From Sphingobacterium yanglingense (GTDB taxonomy: Bacteria; Bacteroidota; Bacteroidia; Sphingobacteriales; Sphingobacteriaceae), in NCBI RefSeq assembly GCF_004363245.1, contig NZ_SNYV01000011.1:558001-622000 (forward strand): a stretch of DNA of 64,000 bases, in the 5' to 3' direction. This document shows, one piece after another, positions 43,132 to 50,953 of the stretch. The notes beneath the pieces were generated by a model. That model was not told the DNA's origin and did no database searches. It saw only the letters and a list, made by a program, of their open reading frames with translations. The translations under genes were made by a program, and so were the position numbers. Numbering within the stretch: the first letter of the stretch is position 1; the number at the start of each line of letters is the position of its first letter.

Positions 43132-43403
43132 CAGAATTAGAATTATACAAATGGGTTCAGGAAAAAAGTCCTGAATGGCGCTGGCAGTACAACGATGAAG
43201 CAAAGCAGGACGATGTATTAATTTTACCTTATTCGTTTCATTTTGAAAGCTTTTCCAAGTTAGTTGAAAAGGGTTGCGATGAAGAAGGCATAGAGTGCCG
43301 AATAAAGGGCGACTATTTCGCTGTTTGGATGCTGGACATTTGCGAGTATTTCGATATTAACATAGAAAACATATTCTCGAAAGGAGGGTATAATGATTTC
43401 TAA
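43128..43403 (+). CDS. Hypothetical phage protein
   Basis: 91 residues, acidic and aromatic (ELYKWVQEKSPEWRWQYND), no domain recognised. ATGA overlap with the previous gene; its end is followed by an inverted repeat copy. Confidence 0.55.
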   Translation: MTELELYKWVQEKSPEWRWQYNDEAKQDDVLILPYSFHFESFSKLVEKGCDEEGIECRIKGDYFAVWMLDICEYFDINIENIFSKGGYNDF

Positions 43404-43414
43404 CAAACAAAAAG

Positions 43415-43438
43415 TTGACAAATCAACCACTTTGTCTA
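43415..43438. promoter_or_regulatory. Dispersed phage inverted repeat, copy 3
   Basis: TTGACAA-N10-TTGTCTA, 22 bases before the ATG at 43461. A TAACTTTG box follows at the same distance (12 bases after TTG) as in copy 5 at 47310. Confidence 0.65.
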
Positions 43439-43460
43439 CAAAATTATAACTTTGATTTTT

Positions 43461-43664
43461 ATGGAGCAGTACGAATACTTTTGTGCGATATCCAAACACC
43501 TTTACAGTGAACTTGAAAACGTGGCCCTCGTGTCGTATGCGTATTCATTGAATGGGATAGATAACAGTGAGCTGGAGCAAAGGAAAGCCGAATTGCTCCA
43601 TAAGATCGAAGAGCATCTTAATGGCCTTGAAATGGCAATTTTTGAAAAAGAAAATAAATTATAG
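43461..43664 (+). CDS. Hypothetical phage protein
   Basis: 67 residues, all-helical appearance. First gene after inverted repeat copy 3, two bases before the replication gene. Confidence 0.5.
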   Translation: MEQYEYFCAISKHLYSELENVALVSYAYSLNGIDNSELEQRKAELLHKIEEHLNGLEMAIFEKENKL

Positions 43665-43666
43665 TT

Positions 43667-44518
43667 ATGGCAGTAGATAAAAAGTCATTTATCCTGTATT
43701 CAGATCTTATAACTGTTGTTGAGAAGCTTATCGTTAAGGATAGGGTAAATGGGACCAATAATGCTGGAGAGCTTTTTTACCACCTGTTGAAGTACGTAAA
43801 TGATCAAGATCCTAGTACCGATAACTTTATTGTGGAAATGGCTTTTGAGCCGATCAAACAGCAGTTAAAGAGGGATTTAAAGAAGTATGAGACTATTAGG
43901 GAAAAGAGAGCAGAGGCAGGGAAAAAGTCAGCAGAATTAAGAGCCCAACAAGCTCAACAAATGTCAACAAGTGTTGATTTTGTTGAACCAAATCCAACAA
44001 GTGTTAACACATGTCAACAAAGCTCAACAAATCCAACTGATAATGTAAATGATAATGTTAGTGTAAATGGTAATGATACTGTTAATGTAAATGATATAAA
44101 TAGTTTATTGGGCGCTGTCGCACCAAAAACTGATAAAACAGGATCAAAAAAGAAATTTGGTAAGCCGGAGTTTAAAAGTGTGTTGCTTCAGATGGGAGTA
44201 CTCGAGCAACATGCAGATGACTGGATGAAGGTTCGAGTTGCGAAAAGAGCGACTTTCACAGAATCAGCAATCAATCTCCTGATCAACGAATGTGAAAAGA
44301 ACAATTTTTCTGTCGCTGATGCCGTACGGATATGTGCAGAGCATTCGTGGCAAGGGTTTAAATATTCATGGGTTCAAAATGTAAACAATAATGGAAAAAC
44401 GGCAATTACAGCAAATCAAAGTAGACAACAGAGAATTGATGAAGTCTCAGAGTTCAGAGTCGATAATCAACAATCTATTGCCGAACGATTACAGAAGCAT
44501 ATCTCAGGCAGTCAATAG
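43667..44518 (+). CDS. DUF6291-type phage replication initiator
   Basis: 283 residues. Residues 1-85 match the DUF6291 pattern (KSFILYSDLI...GELFYHLLKYVNDQDP). A low-complexity linker (about 95-150, Gln/Ser then Asn/Val/Asp repeats) leads to a C-terminal DnaD/helical part (EFKSVLLQMGVLEQHADDWMKVR... HSWQGFKYSW). Such proteins open the replication origin or load the helicase. The linker DNA is an array of 10-base units CAACAAnnnT followed by an AT-rich repeated tract, resembling lambda O with its internal origin. It may well bind its own gene. Confidence 0.7.
   Translation: MAVDKKSFILYSDLITVVEKLIVKDRVNGTNNAGELFYHLLKYVNDQDPSTDNFIVEMAFEPIKQQLKRDLKKYETIREKRAEAGKKSAELRAQQAQQMSTSVDFVEPNPTSVNTCQQSSTNPTDNVNDNVSVNGNDTVNVNDINSLLGAVAPKTDKTGSKKKFGKPEFKSVLLQMGVLEQHADDWMKVRVAKRATFTESAINLLINECEKNNFSVADAVRICAEHSWQGFKYSWVQNVNNNGKTAITANQSRQQRIDEVSEFRVDNQQSIAERLQKHISGSQ
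43946..44103. repeat. Iteron-like array and AT-rich tract inside the initiator gene (possible origin)
   Basis: Two clusters of CAACAA-starting units at about 10-base period (43946-43974 and 43995-44036), including inverted TTGTTGA between them, then about 65 bases of AT-rich DNA (44039-44103) with repeated TAATGTAAATGA. The build is that of an internal phage origin. Confidence 0.5.
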
Positions 44519-45167
44519 CGGTGTACCATCACTTGGAAGTATCAGACGTTCAGATGCCGAATTAGCAAAAGAGGTGATAATCGAGTTTATTTCTGATTTT
44601 GTTCAATTTCTAAATGTTGGCAAGACGATGAATGCATCACAGATAAAACAAACTTCTGTGTTGGTTCTTCAATATTTCCCCCACTTGAATTTAGCTGACT
44701 TCAAAGTGTTTTTTGAAAAAATGAAAGTTGGACATTTTGGGAAATTCTATGACAGCATTGACGGGCAATTGATTTTATCAAAACTTGAAGAATACAACCA
44801 GGAAAGAATGAACACTGTTGAATCGGCTAATCTCGAAGCCCACAAAAGATTTAAGAAATACGGGTATGATCCCCTTGCAAAAAAAACAAAAGCCGAAGAA
44901 GACGAAGAAAAGCAACGCAGTGATCTGCCTCGTATGATTGAGGTGATGAAAAGTGCTTTGGGAGAAAAGAAGCAAATTCAAGAAGCACCAAAGCAAACAA
45001 TATCAACAGCAAAGGATATCACACAGCGCTGGCTACGTCAATTCGATAATCTTTTCAATGGAAAGTTCGGTAAAGTAGTAGCAGGAATGAGATTCTTGGT
45101 TTTTGGAGAAAAGCGGTACAACCTAGAAACATTCATGGAACGAAAATTTAACAACTTAGAAAACTAA
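44439..45167 (+). CDS. DUF6633 family phage protein
   Basis: 242 residues from the ATG at 44439 (an earlier in-frame ATG is at 44391). It overlaps the initiator gene by 80 bases. The N-terminal IINNLLPNDYRSISQAVNSGVPSLGSIRR is the DUF6633 pattern; the family is found next to replication proteins and may load helicase or bind single strands. The C-terminal half contains a coiled, charged region (KKTKAEEDEEKQRSD). Confidence 0.65.
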   Translation: MKSQSSESIINNLLPNDYRSISQAVNSGVPSLGSIRRSDAELAKEVIIEFISDFVQFLNVGKTMNASQIKQTSVLVLQYFPHLNLADFKVFFEKMKVGHFGKFYDSIDGQLILSKLEEYNQERMNTVESANLEAHKRFKKYGYDPLAKKTKAEEDEEKQRSDLPRMIEVMKSALGEKKQIQEAPKQTISTAKDITQRWLRQFDNLFNGKFGKVVAGMRFLVFGEKRYNLETFMERKFNNLEN

Positions 45168-45171
45168 AATT

Positions 45172-45744
45172 ATGACATTAGGATTTATGCAGACATGGCC
45201 GAAAGAAATGGGCCAAGCAGATAGCAAAACATACTTCATCGAAAAAATACAATTGGGATTACTTCAAAGTGATCTGATAAAGGGGATAGACTATGTTGAT
45301 AGCCTAGAGGACTATAGATCAAAATTTGGGGGTAACTGGCACAGTAAGGCTCATCTGTCACCAAAGTTGCATACCATACGTCAAGATTCAAGTAATCGCT
45401 GGAAAGCAGGAAACGACATTCATTTCGCTGTAAATGGTCGAACAAAAAATCGGTTTCAATTCGCGCCAGTTGTGAAGTGTGTAAGTGTTCAGGATATTGA
45501 GATATTGAGCGCAATGCACTTAGGTTCTAATGATCCAAGAGTGTCGTATGCCGATGAAGTAGAATTTTGTGGCGAGAAATGGGCTTACGCTTTAACGGTG
45601 ATAGTGGATGGAAAGCAACTTGACAGAAATGCTGTCGAAGTACTTGCCGCAAATGATGGCTTTGAATCTGTTTGGGATTTCTTTAAGTACTTCGACAAGA
45701 ATTTCAAGGGTAAATTAGTTCACTGGACTAACTTGCGATATTAG
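45172..45744 (+). CDS. Phage protein, ASCH-like
   Basis: 190 residues beginning MTLGFMQTWPKEMGQ. The region KLHTIRQD...RWKAGNDIHFAVNGRT has the feel of an ASCH/PUA-like fold that binds RNA or modified bases, but the match is by eye. Part of the rightward early operon. Confidence 0.5.
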   Translation: MTLGFMQTWPKEMGQADSKTYFIEKIQLGLLQSDLIKGIDYVDSLEDYRSKFGGNWHSKAHLSPKLHTIRQDSSNRWKAGNDIHFAVNGRTKNRFQFAPVVKCVSVQDIEILSAMHLGSNDPRVSYADEVEFCGEKWAYALTVIVDGKQLDRNAVEVLAANDGFESVWDFFKYFDKNFKGKLVHWTNLRY

Positions 45745-45746
45745 GG

Positions 45747-45974
45747 CTAAGGGTTTACATGAATAGACCCCTCGTATTGTGAGATTCCGTCTATGGGTTG
45801 ACCAACTTTGACAACTGTCCTAATTTCAGGTTCTAAAAATTGTTGACCTTCACCGTCTACTGGTATCACAAGTACTTGTTCAAAATCTTCCAACTCACCA
45901 TCAGGGTGGTTGAAATGGAAAAGAGGGCTTACTGTTGTAGCAGTCCTTTCGTGTGTTATTCTTATCGATTTCAT
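45747..45974 (-). CDS. Small minus-strand phage protein
   Basis: 75 residues, acidic beta-like (FEQVLVIPVDGEGQQFLEPEIRTVVKVG). Opposes the surrounding rightward genes and has its own leader at 45975-46009. It could be a lysogen-expressed cargo gene. No domain recognised. Confidence 0.5.
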   Translation of the reverse strand: MKSIRITHERTATTVSPLFHFNHPDGELEDFEQVLVIPVDGEGQQFLEPEIRTVVKVGQPIDGISQYEGSIHVNP

Positions 45975-46009
45975 AATCTCAAATTACAAAATAAAAATAA
46001 ATTCTAAAA

Positions 46010-46546
46010 ATGGCTAAATCAAACTGGGGAACAGCTTTTGCTAAAAATTTAAAACAAAATGGTTGGGTTGAGGTAAACGGGGTGATTAAGCGCAAAAATA
46101 ACCTCACAGAAGAAGAAAAAGTACAAATATGTATAAGTACTGCGAAAAAGAAACACAATCGATCTACGGGCTTAAAAACAGCTTGGATTGATGATTATAG
46201 AAATTTGAGAAATAAGGAGCATCAAAAGGATTTGTTTATTCAGTTTATCAAACAAGAATTGGGTCTAGAAGTATGGCCGGAGTTCTATTTTACCCTAGAT
46301 AGGCAATTTAGGATAGATTATGCGATACCACTAGCTTTGGATGGGAGCGTCATGAAGATTGCCATTGAGCAGGAAGGGGGTATTTGGATGAAAGGTAATT
46401 CAGGACACAGCTCGGGGACAGGAATTAAACGAGATATGGAAAAAGGTAACTTGCTTCAATCGCTAGGCTGGAAGTTGATTCGCCGCCAGCCTAGTGAAAT
46501 GCTTAGTATGGAAACATTAGGGCTAATTCAGAAGATTTTATTCTAG
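46010..46546 (+). CDS. PDDEXK-family (VSR/DUF559-like) endonuclease
   Basis: 178 residues. RIDYAIPLALDGSVMKIAIEQEGG supplies the metal-binding Asp and the E-x-E arrangement, then GIWMKGNSGHSSGTGIKRDMEKGNLLQSLGWKLIRRQP matches the usual GIW...D.EK.N....GW...R.P pattern of phage nucleases of this fold. Likely a junction or mismatch nuclease in phage DNA processing. Overlaps the end of the minus-strand gene by 9 bases. Confidence 0.7.
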   Translation: MAKSNWGTAFAKNLKQNGWVEVNGVIKRKNNLTEEEKVQICISTAKKKHNRSTGLKTAWIDDYRNLRNKEHQKDLFIQFIKQELGLEVWPEFYFTLDRQFRIDYAIPLALDGSVMKIAIEQEGGIWMKGNSGHSSGTGIKRDMEKGNLLQSLGWKLIRRQPSEMLSMETLGLIQKILF

Positions 46547-47248
46547 CTTTTGTTTTAATAAGATTGCGAATTCTACGTATCTATGGTCATTTGATTTAGA
46601 TATTTTATCTAAGCACTTTTTAATTTCATTCTTATTTTTTGATTTGAATACACTCATTTTAAGATTGTTGTCGTTTTGTATTGAATCTAGTTTTCTCATG
46701 AAAACAGTAAGTTTATTAGTTTCTTCAAGATTGAATTCGACTATCTTTGTAACAGCTCTTATGCAAAAGATAAATGATGTTTCAATATTTCCAACAGAAA
46801 GATGGTGAAGAACCATGCTCCGATCAATAGCTATAAGTGATTTGTTGACTGTGCCTTTTAGTTCTTTTGAAATTTCAGCTAACCTGCCTACTGCTACTGC
46901 ATGTTCATCTTCCAACGTTTTAATTATTCCTGGCAAAGTTGTGTTTTCTAATTCATTTATTTTTGTATTAATGGGTTTAAACATTCCGAAGAAATTTATC
47001 GCAGTTATGGCGGCTATCAACAGAGTGATCAGCGCTACAAATATTGCCGTATATGTTGCAAGGTGTGTTGAATAGTATGTTGTAGATATTTCATTTTGGA
47101 CTAAAATACGGTCTAGAGACTTTAATGAATCAATTATAACCTTGTTGGATGCTTTTAAAGAGTTGATATCTGCTTGGAGAGATATTACACTATTGGATAA
47201 AGAATCTATAATAAGATCCTTCTGAGAAACGACTTTATCTAATTTCAT
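46538..47248 (-). CDS. Membrane-anchored coiled-coil protein, minus-strand cargo candidate
   Basis: 236 residues: coiled coil at about 15-55, one or two transmembrane helices at about 65-92 (YTAIFVALITLLIAAITAINFFGMF), a second coiled stretch (105-140), then a helical soluble part. No family recognised. It lies on the minus strand in the early region, facing the nuclease gene, with its own leader; a CAAAAATA (minus-sense TATTTTTG) at 47263-47270 may be its -7 box. Such placement is typical of lysogen-expressed or anti-phage cargo genes. Confidence 0.6.
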   Translation of the reverse strand: MKLDKVVSQKDLIIDSLSNSVISLQADINSLKASNKVIIDSLKSLDRILVQNEISTTYYSTHLATYTAIFVALITLLIAAITAINFFGMFKPINTKINELENTTLPGIIKTLEDEHAVAVGRLAEISKELKGTVNKSLIAIDRSMVLHHLSVGNIETSFIFCIRAVTKIVEFNLEETNKLTVFMRKLDSIQNDNNLKMSVFKSKNKNEIKKCLDKISKSNDHRYVEFAILLKQKLE

Positions 47249-47309
47249 GTTCGGTTAATTTTGAACAAAAATATGCAAAGTACGGATGGCTGAAGAAAAT
47301 AAGTGAAAG

Positions 47310-47333
47310 TAGACAATTTGGAAACATTGTCTA
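47310..47333. promoter_or_regulatory. Dispersed phage inverted repeat, copy 4 (perfect)
   Basis: TAGACAA-N10-TTGTCTA, a perfect 7-bp dyad, 21 bases before the ATG at 47355; a TATCTTTG box follows between them. Confidence 0.75.
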
Positions 47334-47354
47334 CTTTTGTTTATCTTTGATAAA

Positions 47355-47843
47355 ATGAATTATCCTGCGCAAATAGTGGTGAATGTTTTGCACAGGGAGT
47401 TTCCCGACTTGGCAATTAAGGTGCTCGAGAGAATTCGGGAGCAACTTCCGGCATTAACCTTCGATGATATAGATATTGTCGAGGGGATTGTTGATGCTTT
47501 TTGCCAAGATATGAACGTTACCAAGTCGCAGCTGTACAATGCGGAAATGATCAAAAGTAACGCTCATAAAAGGCGAATTCTAATTGCGTTGATCATGAAG
47601 CTTTATCAACCCGAACTGCTTGTCAGTATGATTACAGGTCATATGAATTCTTGCATAAGCAGGAAGCTTATAGCAATATTACATGTTTCAAGGGGGACAG
47701 TGTCGTTTGATGTCAAGAGAGCGGTCAAGTTTTATCAGTTGTACAGCGAGTTTAGAGAATCAGTAGATAATATGCACACTAAAATCATTCAACAATATGG
47801 CAACAAAGAAAACAGTATCGAAGCCAGCACCCAGGCAGTATGA
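47355..47843 (+). CDS. Phage protein, possible DnaA domain-IV-like HTH
   Basis: 162 residues from the ATG at 47355, directly after inverted repeat copy 4. The C-terminal part KRRILIALIMKLYQPELLVSMITGHMNS...RGTVSFDVKRAVKFYQLY has the helix spacing of the DnaA DNA-binding domain (RxxAMYLxR...IGxxFG.RDHSTV), though the signature residues are changed. It could recognise an origin or act as regulator of the structural genes that follow. Tentative. Confidence 0.45.
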   Translation: MNYPAQIVVNVLHREFPDLAIKVLERIREQLPALTFDDIDIVEGIVDAFCQDMNVTKSQLYNAEMIKSNAHKRRILIALIMKLYQPELLVSMITGHMNSCISRKLIAILHVSRGTVSFDVKRAVKFYQLYSEFRESVDNMHTKIIQQYGNKENSIEASTQAV

Positions 47844-47994
47844 AAGTATTGCTGGAAAAGAAGGCAGGATCAAAACGGATATTTTGATCACCAATCCTAA
47901 AACAGTTATTACTATCGTTGGAGAATTGAAAGACGAGTTAAACTTAGAGTTGAGATTTTTGGTTGATTCCTTTCTAAAGGAAAAAGGGCTTTAG
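47797..47994 (+). CDS. Small phage protein
   Basis: 65 residues, basic N-terminus (MATKKTVSKPAPRQYES); overlaps the previous gene by 47 bases. No recognised domain. Confidence 0.5.
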   Translation: MATKKTVSKPAPRQYESIAGKEGRIKTDILITNPKTVITIVGELKDELNLELRFLVDSFLKEKGL

Positions 47995-48224
47995 CCTCTA
48001 ACGTAGTCTTTATTGAAGATTACTTGAAAAGTAAAAGTCCGTCCGTTTTTTGAGGTCCTTTGAAAATGGCCCACACCTTCACGAAAGGAATTATACAGCA
48101 TAGTGTAAGATATATCAGGAGCAATGGCAGAAAAGTCATTATGTATATCCTTAAGATTTGTGTCAGCAAACAAAGCTTTCCCATCTTCGATGATTACATA
48201 TATCTGCGCTATTCTTTTATTCAT
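47991..48224 (-). CDS. Small minus-strand phage protein
   Basis: 77 residues, includes RIAQIYVIIEDGKALFADTNLKDIHNDF. A minus-strand TACCTTTG box lies just upstream (48233-48240). Another candidate cargo gene. No domain recognised. Confidence 0.5.
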   Translation of the reverse strand: MNKRIAQIYVIIEDGKALFADTNLKDIHNDFSAIAPDISYTMLYNSFREGVGHFQRTSKNGRTFTFQVIFNKDYVRG

Positions 48225-48283
48225 TTGTACAAAGGTAGTAAAAACATAAATAATTGCACTATTATTTGTTCTCTGATTAAGTT

Positions 48284-48838
48284 ATGATAGAGAGGAAAAA
48301 TATTAAAACAATAGATCTTTGGCCCAATACAGGGCAAATAAATGGTTTGCCCTCAAATCCAAGGTTTATCAAAGATGATAAGTTTGAAAAACTCAAGCAA
48401 TCAATCCTTGATGATCCGGAGTTTATGGAGATAAGAGAAATTGTGGTATTTCCATACGGGGATAACTATGTGATCATTGGCGGTAACATGAGATATCGTG
48501 CATGCGTTGAATTGGAAATAAAAGAAGTTCCCTGCAAGATTCTACCGGCAGACACTCCAGTTGAAAAGCTACGAGCCTTCTTGATGAAAGACAATATTGC
48601 TTTTGGTTCTACTGATTGGAATATGATAGCCAACGAATGGGACGAACAAGAGCTTATCGATTGGGGGATGGATATTCCTGTTTCATTTGTTGAGGAAGAA
48701 GAAACGGAAGAAGAACAACCGTTACCAACATCAACCTGTAGAATAACTATAGAGCTTTCAAATGATGATAATAAGGAACTTATCAAAGCTCATATAAATG
48801 AAATATTAAGGGAGTTCCCCGAAGCAAGTATAAAATAA
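48284..48838 (+). CDS. ParB-like nuclease domain protein
   Basis: 184 residues. GLPSNPRFI...FEKLKQSILDDPEF near 20-45 and VIIGGNMRYRACVELEIKEVPCKIL near 64-88 are the ParB/sulfiredoxin core. The gene sits right before the terminase small subunit, where such proteins are common in Bacteroidetes phages. The C-terminal 50 residues are acidic, then a short beta part. Confidence 0.8.
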   Translation: MIERKNIKTIDLWPNTGQINGLPSNPRFIKDDKFEKLKQSILDDPEFMEIREIVVFPYGDNYVIIGGNMRYRACVELEIKEVPCKILPADTPVEKLRAFLMKDNIAFGSTDWNMIANEWDEQELIDWGMDIPVSFVEEEETEEEQPLPTSTCRITIELSNDDNKELIKAHINEILREFPEASIK

Positions 48839-48843
48839 GCACC

Positions 48844-49326
48844 ATGGCAAAATACGGCAAGAAGTTAGTTGAGAGGATAGCTGATCTAGTAAAATCGGAT
48901 ACATACACTATTGCTGAAATATGCAAAATGGTTGGGATTGACGAGGCTACTTACTATCGCTGGAAGAAAGATAAAAACGAGTTTTGCGATGCTATTAAAA
49001 AAGCAGAAGATGCTAGGATGGAATTTTTTGTTGTAGAAGCCAAGAAAAGCCTACTAAAAAAAATACAAGGGTATACGGTCCAAGAGAAAAGCACAACGTA
49101 TACACGGGATAAGGAAGGCAAGCCACAAGTTAAAGAGCAAAAGAATATTGACAAGCACTACCAACCTGACACAGCCGCAATCATATTCACATTAACAAAC
49201 GGTGATTCCGAAAACTGGAAGAACCGTCAAAATACCGATTTGACAAACAAAGGCGATAAGTTTGAAACAGGTTCACCTTTCATGGCGGCAATTATGAACG
49301 CTTCAAAGAAGAAAAAGGAGAAGTAA
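48844..49326 (+). CDS. Terminase small subunit
   Basis: 160 residues with an N-terminal HTH (YTIAEICKMVGIDEATYYRWKKDKNEF, phBC6A51-like) and a C-terminal part ending DTAAIIFTLTNGDSENWKNRQNTDLTNKG, the usual tail of this family. Recognises the packaging site. The large subunit begins 2 bases after its stop. Confidence 0.85.
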   Translation: MAKYGKKLVERIADLVKSDTYTIAEICKMVGIDEATYYRWKKDKNEFCDAIKKAEDARMEFFVVEAKKSLLKKIQGYTVQEKSTTYTRDKEGKPQVKEQKNIDKHYQPDTAAIIFTLTNGDSENWKNRQNTDLTNKGDKFETGSPFMAAIMNASKKKKEK

Positions 49327-49327
49327 G

Positions 49328-50947
49328 ATGGACGCGGAACTTCAGAAGCAAATTGAAGAAAGATTCATTTTCTATCGGGAGGATCCCGAAGGGTGGTGTT
49401 ACTTTGCTGAAGAAGTTCTAGGCTCTATTCTTGATGACGAACAAAAGAAGATCCTCAATAGTGTCAAGGTTAACAAAATGACATCTGTTGCAAGCGGTAC
49501 AGCTCGGGGAAAAGATTATATTTCTGCTGTTGCGTGTATGTGTTTTATGTATTTAACACCTGTTTGGAACGAAAAGAGTGAGCTTGTTGAGAATACCAAA
49601 ATTGCGATGACAGCGCCTACGGGTAGACAGGTCTACAATATTATGGTACCCGAAATTAGAAGGCTCTACCGTAAAGCAGGAGAACGGGGATTCCCTTTAC
49701 CTGGGCGATTGACTGGGAATGATATCCGTACAGATTGGGAAGAATGGTTTATGACGGGCTTCAAAGCTGATGACCATAATCACGAAGCTTGGACAGGATT
49801 CCACGCCGCAAATACGATGTTTGTCGTTACAGAGGCTTCGGGTATTCCTGAAGGAACTTTTTCAGCTATTGAAGGTAACTTGCAGGGTAATTCAAGGATA
49901 TTGATCGTGTTCAACCCAAATACCAATACGGGATATGCTGCAAAGAGCCAAAAGTCTCCACGTTGGGCAAAATTCAGATTAAACAGCTTAAATGCTCCGA
50001 ATGTAGTTTTAAAGAAAGATATTATACCTGGGCAAGTTGACTATGCATGGGTAAAAGATAAAGTCGAAACATGGTGTCAGCGGATCCCTTCAGAAGACTT
50101 TAAGGAAAGTGAGGATGATTTCAAGTGGGAAGGCGGTGTTTACCGACCTAACGATCTTTTTCGAATGAAGGTATTGGGCAAGTTCCCTAAAGTGTCAACC
50201 GATACGCTTATTCCACTTTTTTGGATAGAGCTTGCAAATGAACGCTGGAAGGAATTTCATAAAACACCATCAGCAGAAAGGATGTACAGTTCTGAATCTA
50301 GGATCGGTGTTGATGTTGCCGGTATGGGGCGTGATGATTCGGTAATATGTGATCGTAGGGACAATATCGTTAAGGAGTTCAAGAACTTCAACAGTGCAGG
50401 TGTGGCCGATCATATGAAAGTTGCAGGGATGACAGTGAACATGATGAAAAATGTTCTTTATCCAATTGCCTTTATTGATACTATCGGAGAGGGAGCAGGA
50501 GTTTACAGCCGTTTATCAGAATTAAAGTATGCTGGTAAGGAATCCTTGACAAAGTACGGGTATGAGCGAGCTATCAGCGCAAAGAACAGTACCGCAGCAA
50601 AAGACGATAAGGGGAAGCCTTTAGAGGATTTTACAGGCGAATATACATTTGCAAACATGCGTGCCTATATGCATTGGGCTGTCAGGGATTGGCTCAACCC
50701 CGACAACAATCAAAATGCTATGCTGCCGCCTGACGATGTATTTGCTCAAGAAGCAACGGAAATAAAGTATTCCTTCCGATCGAATGGCGATATCATTATT
50801 GAACCGAAAGAGGATATTATCGAAAGGCTAGGACATTCACCGGATAAGTTTGATTCATTAGCCTTGACATTTTACCCTGCAAGAATAAAGAAAAATCACG
50901 TTGAGAATACTCAACCAAAAACGAAATCAAGTTTGGGATTTTATTAA
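49328..50947 (+). CDS. Terminase large subunit
   Basis: 539 residues. ATPase region: Walker A-like SGTARGKDYIS near 56-66 (lysine present; the loop is a variant), Walker B-like FVVTEASGIPEGTF near 170 with E as catalytic acid. The nuclease domain has IGVDVAGMGRDDSVIC near 327 and FIDTIGEG near 380 as metal-binding acids. It cuts and pumps DNA into the prohead and is the first gene of the structural block, followed by the portal gene. Confidence 0.93.
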   Translation: MDAELQKQIEERFIFYREDPEGWCYFAEEVLGSILDDEQKKILNSVKVNKMTSVASGTARGKDYISAVACMCFMYLTPVWNEKSELVENTKIAMTAPTGRQVYNIMVPEIRRLYRKAGERGFPLPGRLTGNDIRTDWEEWFMTGFKADDHNHEAWTGFHAANTMFVVTEASGIPEGTFSAIEGNLQGNSRILIVFNPNTNTGYAAKSQKSPRWAKFRLNSLNAPNVVLKKDIIPGQVDYAWVKDKVETWCQRIPSEDFKESEDDFKWEGGVYRPNDLFRMKVLGKFPKVSTDTLIPLFWIELANERWKEFHKTPSAERMYSSESRIGVDVAGMGRDDSVICDRRDNIVKEFKNFNSAGVADHMKVAGMTVNMMKNVLYPIAFIDTIGEGAGVYSRLSELKYAGKESLTKYGYERAISAKNSTAAKDDKGKPLEDFTGEYTFANMRAYMHWAVRDWLNPDNNQNAMLPPDDVFAQEATEIKYSFRSNGDIIIEPKEDIIERLGHSPDKFDSLALTFYPARIKKNHVENTQPKTKSSLGFY

Positions 50948-50953
50948 AACACA

